A stretch of 64,000 nucleotides of DNA, taken from assembly GCA_018399015.1 (NCBI GenBank), contig CP073761.1, positions 2,542,001 through 2,606,000 of the forward strand. The letters run 5' to 3'. Position numbers and translations under genes: made by a program. A model generated the notes under the pieces. The model did not search any database. It had not been told where the DNA came from and was given only the letters and a program-made list of their open reading frames with translations. This document shows positions 1 to 6,963 of the stretch, piece by piece (position 1 is the first letter of the stretch; each line of letters begins with the position of its first letter). Source of the stretch: Cyanobium sp. M30B3. GTDB lineage: Bacteria; Cyanobacteriota; Cyanobacteriia; PCC-6307; Cyanobiaceae.

Positions 1-708
1 GATGGGGCGTTCTGGCCCAGAAGCGGAGATGTCGGCACGCCTGAGCAGCCGGTGGTGCTGCTGGAGGTGCAGATGCATGCCAAACCGGGCTTCAAGCATC
101 GGCTCGGCGCTCAGAGCCTTCGCTTTCTGCAGCTCCACCCGCAAGTGCAGCACCTGGCCGTGGTGGTGTTGGTGCCGCACCAGCGCCTCAACCTCGGCCC
201 CGCCCTGTTGCCGAAGCCGCTGCAGGCCTTCATGGATTGTGTGCTGTGGCTGAACCTGGAAGAGCTGGGCCAGCAGGCCGATCTCGATCCACTGCTCAGC
301 CTGCTCACGCTGCCGGTGCGGCCTGAGGCCGAGCTGCAGGCCAGCTCCCAGCAGATCCTGGAACGCCGCCCGGATCTGCTTTCCGCCGTTCAAACTATCC
401 TTCTGGAGCGGCTTCCCTTTCTCACTCGCGAGGACTTCATGGAGTTCGCCACCATTCCCGCTAAAGATCTGCGCCACACCCGTGTTGCCCAGGAGTGGAT
501 AGAGGAGGGGCGGCTGGAAGGCCGGCAGGAGGGCGAAGCCACGGTCACTTTTCGCCTGCTCAACCGTCGCTGCGGCCCCCTCAGCAACGCCACCGCAGCC
601 CGGATCAAGGCGCTGCCGCTGGAGCAACTGGAGGCCCTTGCCGAGGCACTGCTCGATTTCAGCAGCCCAGCCGACCTGGCCGCCTGGCTGGCCGAGCACA
701 GCGGCTGA
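1..708 (+). CDS. DUF2887/DUF4351 Rpn-like nuclease family protein, copy 1 (5' end outside window)
   Basis: The frame is open from base 1 and ends in TGA at 706-708. It reads LDGAFWP, then VVLLEVQM, which is the D...ExQ core of the DUF2887 branch of PD-(D/E)XK nuclease-like proteins (Rpn/transposase_31 relatives). A linker with GRLE/GRQE units and a C-terminal DUF4351-type tail (LNRRCGPL, then ALLDFSGPADLAAWL-like) follow. About 56 N-terminal residues lie outside the window, judging from the complete copy at 1590-2501. Nearly every residue matches that copy, so this is a recent duplicate. Family function is not settled; Rpn relatives promote RecA-independent recombination. A hairpin (stem 745-751/755-761, loop GTT) follows in the conserved 3' flank. 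Confidence 0.85.
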   Translation, partial: DGAFWPRSGDVGTPEQPVVLLEVQMHAKPGFKHRLGAQSLRFLQLHPQVQHLAVVVLVPHQRLNLGPALLPKPLQAFMDCVLWLNLEELGQQADLDPLLSLLTLPVRPEAELQASSQQILERRPDLLSAVQTILLERLPFLTREDFMEFATIPAKDLRHTRVAQEWIEEGRLEGRQEGEATVTFRLLNRRCGPLSNATAARIKALPLEQLEALAEALLDFSSPADLAAWLAEHSG

Positions 709-877
709 AGCGCAAGCTCTGGCAGGGCTGCAGATCGTGGAGAGCCCGCTGGTTCAGCGGGATCCAGGCTTCTCTTGGCCCAACCCCCTCGCCAGGCTCA
801 ATCCCCTGCCGGCCGCGAGCGGAGCCCCGCCGAATCCTCCACCACGAACTGCAACGCCGCGGCCCCCAACCCCCGCC

Positions 878-1429
878 CTGCAGCTGATCCAGCAGGAGGC
901 CGAGCGCATGGGCACGTTGGTGAGCGACCTGCTCGACCTGGCCCGCAACGACTCCGGCCGCCTGCACCTGCGCTGCCGCCCCCTCCATGCCGACGACGTG
1001 CTGCTCGAACTGCACGAGCGCCTCGCCGCCCAGGCCGCCGGCCGCCTCCATCTCCAGCTGGCCGCCACCCCCGAGCCGCCCGTCGCCCACGCCGACCCCC
1101 ACCGCCTGCAGCAGTGCCTCACCGCCCTGGTGGACAACGCCCTGCTCTACAGCGACGGCCCGGTGATCCTCACCGCCAGCAGCGGCCCAGCCGGTGAGCT
1201 GGTGCTGCACGTGATCGACCGCGGCCCCGGCGTGCTGCCAGCCGAGCGCGAGGCGATCTTTGGGCGGTTCGTGCGCGGCAGCGCCGGCCTGGCCAGCCCC
1301 CACCGCGGCAGCGGCATCGGCCTCTCAGTGGTGCGTCTGCTACTCGAGGCCATGGGCGGCCGCGTGCAGGTGGCCGACCACCCCGGCGGCGGGGCTGACT
1401 TTCAGTTGGTGTTGGCGGGTGGGGGGTGA
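878..1429 (+). pseudogene. Sensor histidine kinase, C-terminal remnant (ATPase domain)
   Basis: The readable part starts with the end of a dimerisation helix (RMGTLVSDLLDLARNDSGRL) and continues through a HATPase domain: N-box DNALLYSDG, G1 box DRGPGVLP, F box IFGRFVRG and G2 box GSGIGLSVV. The sensor region, HAMP domain and an in-frame phospho-acceptor His are missing. A HEL triplet that could be the decayed H-box is at 843-851, in another frame. The fragment follows directly on the 3' flank of DUF2887 copy 1, so the kinase was probably truncated when that duplicate arrived. No start codon or partner response regulator is seen. It is unlikely to function. Confidence 0.75.
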
Positions 1430-1589
1430 TGGCGTGCAGGTCAGCCCCACGGGGCCACGGGGTCCAGCGCCTGGGCTGGTCAACCGTGAAAACACGGAAG
1501 CCTTTAGTGGTGGTACGGGAGTACTATGAGTTGGTTGGGTTGGAGGTCTGACCGGTGTCGGGTGGTTGTTTGCTGCGCGTTGCTGAACC

Positions 1590-2501
1590 TTGAAAACGGA
1601 TCACTGGTTCTACGGGCTGTTCCAGAGCGCGCCGGATCTGGTCGCCTTGCTGCTACCGCAGGGTGGCTCTGCAGCACCCTCGCTCGGGCCTGATGCTCCG
1701 GGCAATGCGCTTTATCGCTTTGAGGCGCCCGAGCTGAAAGCGGCGAACCATCGGCTCGATGGGGCGTTCTGGCCCAGAAGCGGAGATGTCGGCACGCCTG
1801 AGCAGCCGGTGGTGCTGCTGGAGGTGCAGATGCAGGGCAAACCGGGGTTCAAGCATCGGCTCGGCGCTCAGAGCCTTCGCTTTCTGCAGCTCCACCCGCA
1901 GGTGCAGCACCTCGACGTGGTGGTGCTGGTGCCGCACCGGCGCCTCAACCTCGGTCCTGCCCTGTTGCCGAAGCCGCTGCAGGCCTTCATGGATTGTGTG
2001 GTGTGGCTGAGCCTCGAGGAGCTGGGCCAGCAGGCCGATCTCGATCCCCTGCTCAGCCTGCTCACGCTGCCGGTGCGGCCAGAAGCCGAGCTGCAGGCCA
2101 GCTCCCAGCAGATCCTGGAACGCCGCCCGGATCTGCTTTCCGCCGTTCAAACTATCCTTCTGGAGCGGCTTCCCCTACTCACTCGCGAGGACCTCATGGA
2201 GTTCGCCACCATTCCAGCCAAAGACCTGCGCCACACCCGCGTCGCCCAGGAGTGGATTGAGGAAGGCCGGCAGGAGGGCCGGCAGGAAGGCCGGCAGGAG
2301 GGCCGGCAGGAAGGCCGGCAGGAAGGCGAAGCCGAGCTTGCCATGCGCCAGCTCAACCGCCGCTGCGGCCCCCTCAGCAACGCCACCGCAGCCCGGATCA
2401 AGGCGCTGCCGTTGGGGCAGCTGGAGTCCCTGGCCGAAGCACTGCTCGATTTCAGCGGCCCCGCCGACCTGGCCGCCTGGCTGGCCGAGCACAGCGGCTG
2501 A
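1590..2501 (+). CDS. DUF2887/DUF4351 Rpn-like nuclease family protein, copy 2 (complete)
   Basis: This 303-residue protein begins MKTDHWFYGLF, the usual N-terminus of the family, from a TTG start. The predicted PD-(D/E)XK residues are D57 (HRLDGAFWP) and E78/Q80 (LLEVQM). The middle is helical (about 110-220) and leads into a charged linker of five GRQE units (residues 226-245). The tail is a DUF4351-like helical domain ending DLAAWLAEHSG. It is the only complete member among four related copies in the first 6.5 kb. DUF2887 proteins are common multicopy genes in cyanobacteria with no proven role. A nuclease or recombination function is inferred from the fold only. Confidence 0.85.
   Translation: MKTDHWFYGLFQSAPDLVALLLPQGGSAAPSLGPDAPGNALYRFEAPELKAANHRLDGAFWPRSGDVGTPEQPVVLLEVQMQGKPGFKHRLGAQSLRFLQLHPQVQHLDVVVLVPHRRLNLGPALLPKPLQAFMDCVVWLSLEELGQQADLDPLLSLLTLPVRPEAELQASSQQILERRPDLLSAVQTILLERLPLLTREDLMEFATIPAKDLRHTRVAQEWIEEGRQEGRQEGRQEGRQEGRQEGEAELAMRQLNRRCGPLSNATAARIKALPLGQLESLAEALLDFSGPADLAAWLAEHSG
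2265..2324 (+). repeat. Five in-frame 12-bp tandem repeats (GRQE units)
   Basis: Five perfect or near-perfect copies of ggccggcaggaR stand head to tail. Each encodes Gly-Arg-Gln-Glu in the linker of DUF2887 copy 2. The other copies have two or three such units (GRLE or GRQE), so unit number varies between paralogs. Because the unit is 12 bp, slippage keeps the frame. Confidence 0.9.
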
Positions 2502-2591
2502 AGCGCAAGCCCTGGCAGGGCTGCAGGTGGTGAGGCCCTGACCAGCTCCGAAAGCCGATGGCGTCAGCAGCCCGACCCCCCCTCGGCAGGC

Positions 2592-2954
2592 TCAGTCCCC
2601 TGCCGGCCGCCCAGCTCTGCACAAACGGCCCTGCCCGGTAATCCTCGCCGCCCGCGGCGGACTGACGGCGAGCTCATGATGACCCCGGGCAAGGGCTGGG
2701 CGTTTGCGCGATAGCGGCAGGTATCCGGCAGGGTCGAGCGACACGTCGGAGGGGCCATGGAGATGGTTGGCCACCAGGGGCAGACAGACGGGCGTGGACC
2801 GCAGCGGCGCTCCCGTGAGATACCGGCCCCGTCGCAGCGACTGCAGGGCTCCCTCCCGTAGCCATTCGCTCACGTTGTCGTTGGGGCGCCGATGGGGGCG
2901 GAGCGCCACAACGTTGGCTCCGATGAGGTGAAACGTATCGCTGACCTCGCCCAT
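2592..2954 (-). pseudogene. AbiEi-like antitoxin / transcriptional regulator remnant
   Basis: The minus-strand frame reads VSEWLREGALQSLRRGRYL, then LPLVANHLHGPSDVSLD. This is the wing-and-hinge pattern of AbiEi-type antitoxins (RRGxY followed by ANxLxGPSxVSLxSAL). Downstream the expected ALxxYGLIPE segment is scrambled, though HELAVSPPRAAR recalls the usual HExxSVTPRRAR. No AbiEii toxin partner is nearby; the next sequence on this strand is the 3' flank of a DUF2887 copy. I read it as a degraded, orphaned antitoxin gene. It could also be a diverged but expressed small protein. The call rests on motif memory only. Confidence 0.45.
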
Positions 2955-3043
2955 CTGGCGCGCGCCATCCTGGAGCAAAGCACAGCAGCTGAACCGTGCG
3001 CCAGGATCGTCCCTACCCTGAAGCAGACCAACGGCCTGGTGTG

Positions 3044-3685
3044 ATGACCATCTCTGCCAGCCCACTCACATCCGATTCATCCACTCGCTTCCATGCTTTG
3101 GTGCCGCTGCGGTTTCCCTCCGACATGCGGCTCACGCCCGTGCAGTTTGCCCTCCTGTGTGCCGAGAACCGTGACGCGGTGCTTGAACTCGCCTCCGATG
3201 GCCAGGTGCGGGAAATGACGCCCACCGGAAGCGAAACCGGCGGCCGCAACATCGAACTGGCATTCCAGCTGCAGCGCTTCGCCCGATCAGGCACCACCTG
3301 GAAAGCGTTTGACAGTTCCACGGGTTTCCGTCTGCCCGACGACTCCGTGCTCAGCCCCGACGCCTCCCTGGTGCGTCTCGATCGCTGGCAAGCCCTCACC
3401 TCCGAGCAGCGCCGCGGTTTCGCCCCCCTCTGCCCCGATCTGGTGGTCGAACTGGCCAGCCCCAGCGACGAAGGCCCCCGCGCCCTTACGTCCCTGCGCA
3501 GCAAGCTGACCGCCTACCAGGCCAACGGTGCCCGCCTCGGCTGGTTGCTCATTCCCCACGAACAGGCTGTGGAGGTCTGGCCCACCAGCGGCGCCCCCCA
3601 GCGCTTCGAAGGTCTGAAGGTGTTGGAAGCCGGCCCGGAATTCCCCGGTCTACAGCTGCAGCTTGCAGAGATCTGGGGGGGGTGA
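3044..3685 (+). CDS. Uma2 family (DUF820) PD-(D/E)XK endonuclease-like protein
   Basis: This 213-residue protein (from ATG 3044; a GTG at 2996 would add 16 residues) has the Uma2 pattern. It contains MTPTGSETGGRNIEL, then a catalytic Asp in VLSPDASLV, Glu in DLVVELASPSD, and a helix KLTAYQANGARLGWLL. Uma2 proteins are restriction-endonuclease-fold proteins that are very abundant in cyanobacteria and of unknown role. All expected core residues are present, so it looks intact. It stands alone between an antitoxin remnant and a membrane-protein fragment, in the accessory region with the DUF2887 copies. Confidence 0.85.
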   Translation: MTISASPLTSDSSTRFHALVPLRFPSDMRLTPVQFALLCAENRDAVLELASDGQVREMTPTGSETGGRNIELAFQLQRFARSGTTWKAFDSSTGFRLPDDSVLSPDASLVRLDRWQALTSEQRRGFAPLCPDLVVELASPSDEGPRALTSLRSKLTAYQANGARLGWLLIPHEQAVEVWPTSGAPQRFEGLKVLEAGPEFPGLQLQLAEIWGG

Positions 3686-3689
3686 GGCC

Positions 3690-3968
3690 TCATCGCCTCC
3701 CCACCACCAGAGCGATCACCGCGCCGGTCAGCGTCAGAGCGGTGTGATCCAGCCGGTTGCGGAACAGCGCCACGACGATCAGCCCGCTGATTGTTACCGG
3801 CAGTGCCGACACCACATAGCGCGGCAGACTCACCCGGTATCCCCGGTGGGCCGGGAACACCAGCTTGCGGAAGGTGGCGAAGCGCAGCGCGTGCACCGAA
3901 AGCTCCGTCACCGCCACCGCCACCCCCACCGCCACGAAAGGTCCCAGCGGATAGGCCAGCCAGAACAA
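3690..3968 (-). pseudogene. Membrane protein fragment, GtrA-like
   Basis: Ninety-two residues contain at least three hydrophobic stretches (GPFVAVGVAVAV, YVVSALPVTISGLIVVALF, LTLTGAVIALVVG). The arrangement resembles the C-terminal three helices of GtrA-type small membrane proteins. Only a TTG start is available and an in-frame stop lies five codons upstream. That point almost touches the junction with DUF2887 copy 3, so the N-terminal part seems to have been lost there. The GtrA assignment is tentative. Confidence 0.4.
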
Positions 3969-3989
3969 CTCTGGCCCCTAGGAGCGTGA

Positions 3990-4520
3990 ACAGGAGGTGC
4001 AGATGCACGGCAAGGGTGGGTTCAAGCATCGGCTCGGCGCTCAGAGCCTTCGCTTTCTGCAGCTCCACCCGCAGGTGCGGCACCTGGCCGTGGTGGTGCT
4101 GGTGCCGCACCGTCGCCTCAACCTCGGTCCCGCCCTGTTGCCGAAGCCGCTGCAGGCCAGCTCTGCTTTCAGCAGTTCAAACTATCCTTCTGGAGCGGCT
4201 TCCCCTACTCACTCGCACTCCATCGTGAGGAATTATTCATGGAGTTCGCCACCATTCCCGCCAAAGACCTGCGCCACACCCGTGTTGCCCAGGAGTGGAT
4301 TGAGGAGGGCCGGCTGGAGGGTCGCCAGGAGGGGCGGCTGGAAGGCGAAGCCAAAGTGGCCCTTCGCCAGCTCAACCGCCGCTGTGGCCCCCTCAGTACC
4401 GCCACCACGACCCGCATTCAGGCGCTGCCGCTGGAGCAACTGGAGGCCCTGGCCGAGGCACTGCTCGATTTCAGCGGCCCCGCCGACCTGGCGGCCTGGC
4501 TGGCCGAGCACGGCGGCTGA
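3990..4520 (+). pseudogene. DUF2887/DUF4351 copy 3, internally deleted
   Basis: The sequence starts mid-gene at gaggtgcagatg and matches copy 2 up to the 10-mer gctgcaggcc (4149-4158). It then jumps to sequence that follows a second gctgcaggcc in copy 2, so the central segment is deleted. A further small deletion follows. A short insertion (actccatcg, shared with copy 4) shifts the frame before a new ATG at 4239. From 4239 a 93-residue ORF remains open (MEFATIPAKDLRHTR to AAWLAEHGG), with GRLE-GRQE-GRLE units and a DUF4351 tail. That tail could still be translated. The nuclease core is lost. Confidence 0.8.
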
Positions 4521-4640
4521 AGCGCAAGCCCTGGCAGGGCTGCAGGTCCCAGAGCTCCCCCCGCGCCTGCATCAGCGCCTGCTGCCCCGTGGCCAGATTC
4601 CCTTTGGCTGCAGGTGATCGGGCAAGACCAGTGCCGATCG

Positions 4641-5823
4641 TCAGCCGATGCCCCAGTGCGAGGTCAGCTCGCTCAGGGGCAGGGCGTCCAGCCCCTCGCC
4701 CAAGGGAAAGCGATGGGGCGCTCGGCAGATCAGCACGGTGCTGGCCACGGTGCCCGCAGGAAGCTCGGAGGCCACCTGCCGCAGGCGGAGTCCATCCCGG
4801 GCGCTGGGGAGCTCGCCCCACTTGGCATCCGCCAACCAGAAGCGGCCGCCCCGCTCCAGCACCAGATCCACTTCTTTGCTGCGGTCGCGCCAGAAGTGCA
4901 GCGTGCCAGCAGAGGCTGCATTCTCCACTTGTCGGCGCACCTCCCCACCACAAACGTTTCCCACACCGCGCCCACCAGGGGAGAGCGGTGCAGCTCGGCC
5001 TCCGTGCCGATCCCGATCAACCAGCAGAGCAGGCCCGTATCGCGCCAGTAGAGCTTGGGGCTGCGGCTGAGCCGCTTGCCGGCATTGCCGAACCAGGGTT
5101 CCAGCAGAAACACCAGGCCGCTGCGCTCCAGCACCGAAAGCCACAGCCCGGCCGTGCTGGCCGCGATCCCCACATCCCGGGCCAGCTCTGCCCGGTTCAG
5201 CAGTTGCCCGGAGCGCAGGGCACTCGCCCGCAGAAAGCGCTCGAATTGCTGCAGGTTTCCCACTTGTTGGAGGCTGCGCAGATCCCGCTCCAGGTAAGTG
5301 CTCACATAGGAGCGGTGGAAGTCGCCGGCCTCGATGGCCGGTTGGCTCCACAGCTCGGGAAAGCTGCCGCGCAGCAGGATTTGCGGCAATGTGCTCTGCG
5401 GAGCTGCACCAAGGATCTCCGCCAGACTCAGCCCGTGGAGATTCACCACGGCTGCCCTGCCCGCGAGGCTCTCGCTCACGTTCCGCATCAGGGCAAAGGG
5501 CTGCGATCCGGTGAGCACGATCGCCCCGTTCCGCTGCCGCTCCTGGTCCACCACCACCTTCAGGTGCCGGAACAGCCCGGGGGCGTATTGCACCTCATCG
5601 ATCAACAGGGGCAGGGGTGGCGGGCCAGAAAGAGGGCCGGATCCTGCTCGGCGGTCGCCGCCTCGCTGGGCAGGTCGAGCGACACGTAGTGGTGGTCTGG
5701 AAACAGGTGCCGGCACAGGGCTGTTTTGCCGGTCTGCCGCGCACCCGTGAGCACCACCACGGGGCGGGTGGCGGCGAGCCGCCGCAGACGCGGCTCGATC
5801 TGGCGCTGGATCCATCCCCCCAT
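4641..5823 (-). pseudogene. AAA+ ATPase with DUF4143 domain, two frameshifts
   Basis: Three consecutive frames assemble one protein. The first carries a P-loop GARQTGKTAL from ATG 5823. The second carries LLIDEVQYAPGLF (Walker B), VLTGSQPF, and the DUF4143 winged-helix part. The third carries LHFWRDRSKEVDLVLE, a degenerate nuclease-like C-terminus. Frame changes fall near 5605-5620 and 4930-4960. The family (ATP-binding protein, AAA_14 plus DUF4143) is widespread in mobile regions and of unknown function. The piece lies between DUF2887 copies 3 and 4. A pair of sequencing errors is possible, but decay fits the surroundings better. Confidence 0.8.
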
Positions 5824-5865
5824 GGGTGAGCCGCTCGGCTGCTATGGCCCATTCTGACGGCATCC

Positions 5866-5898
5866 CGCCAATCATTCGATGTCGTCAAATGATTGGCG
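5866..5898 (-). promoter_or_regulatory. 11-bp perfect inverted repeat upstream of the AAA+/DUF4143 gene
   Basis: CGCCAATCATT at 5866-5876 is repeated as its exact reverse complement at 5888-5898, with an 11-bp spacer. It lies 43 bp before the ATG of the ATPase pseudogene, where a promoter operator would be expected. On the minus strand it contains TTTGAC, a possible -35 element; I see no good -10. There is no T-tract, so a terminator is unlikely. The binding factor is unknown. Confidence 0.5.
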
Positions 5899-5950
5899 CG
5901 GTGGGTTGCTGCTCGCGCCGGGTGCTGGTGCTGCTGATGGACACCCCTAC

Positions 5951-6389
5951 ACGCTGCCGGTGCGGCCCGAGGCCGAGCTGCAGACCAGCTCTCAACAGAT
6001 CCTGGAACGCCGGCCGGATCTGCTTTCTGCCGTTCAAACGATCCTTCTGGAGCGGCTTCCCTTTCTCACTCGCACTCCATCGCGAGGAATGAATCATGGA
6101 GTTCGCCACCATTCCCGCCAAAGACCTGCGCCACACCCGTGTTGCCCAGGAGTGGATTGAGGAGGGGCGTCAGGAGGGGCGGCTGGAAGGCGAAGCTCGT
6201 GGCCGTGCCGCTGAGGCTGCTGTCGTTACCTTGCGCCAGCTCAACCGTCGCTGCGCCCCCATCAGTGACGCCACCACAGCCCGGATCATGGCGCTGCCGT
6301 TGGGGCAGCTGGAGTCCCTGGCCGAGGCACTGCTCGATTTCAGCGGCCCCGCCGACCTGGCGGCCTGGCTGGCCGAGCACGGCGCCTGA
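5951..6389 (+). pseudogene. DUF2887/DUF4351 copy 4, 5' truncated and frameshifted
   Basis: Homology to copy 2 begins abruptly at acgctgccggtgcgg. It covers PVRPEAELQTSSQQILERR, then hits the same short insertion as copy 3, which shifts the frame. An ORF of 97 codons reopens at ATG 6096 (MEFATIPAKDLRHTR to AAWLAEHGA). The linker has GRQE and GRLE units followed by a unique GEARGRAAEAA stretch. The nuclease core is absent. The shared insertion places copies 3 and 4 as closest relatives. Confidence 0.8.
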
Positions 6390-6720
6390 AGCGCAAGCTC
6401 TGGCGGGGCTTCAGGTCTCGGAGAGCCAGCCCGCCAGTTCCTGGCATCTCTGGGCCCAACACTCTCGGCAGGCGAAAGCCCCTCGTGGCGGCGAGCGTGG
6501 TCCCGCCAATCCGCCACAACGGCATCCCTTCTGAGACAGGGCCTGAGACACCACCGCCCTGATCGCGTCCTCCCAGTCACGGGCCGCCGGCATGGGAGAC
6601 ATTTGGTGAGATGGTTCGTCCAACTGCCTGCAGCTGCATCGGGGGCGCTGGCAACGAATGGCAGCCCTAACGCCAGTCGCAGCAAGGGTTTTGGGCCGAG
6701 CACCCCTATTGAGAAAAGGA
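6390..6720. other. No gene: decayed 3' flank of DUF2887 copy 4 up to tRNA-Gly
   Basis: The first 130 bases or so resemble the sequences after copies 1 and 2 (tgaagcgcaagc, then a block ending aatccKccac). The rest shows no credible coding frame or RNA gene. It forms the edge between the accessory region and conserved chromosome. Confidence 0.6.
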
Positions 6721-6791
<71 letters not shown>

Positions 6792-6963
6792 AGGCGAGGC
6801 CAAAACTTAGCAGGAAGCTGGAAAGCAACCGGCAGAGTGGTGGCGCATCAGCCCAACGCCCCCCTGGCCTGAGCAGGCAGCGGCCCAGCAACTCGTGTCA
6901 GTCCTAGGCAAGCAGCCCTGGGGCTCCAGCATGATGGCTGCCTGCTATCAAGATTCGTCCTGC

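Noticed and set aside
1430-1589. Possible small gene between the kinase remnant and DUF2887 copy 2
   Set aside because: No frame has a plausible start, ribosome site or similarity; treated as spacer.
2265-2324. CRISPR-like array
   Set aside because: The repeats are contiguous 12-bp coding units with no spacers. No other spaced repeats were found in the window.
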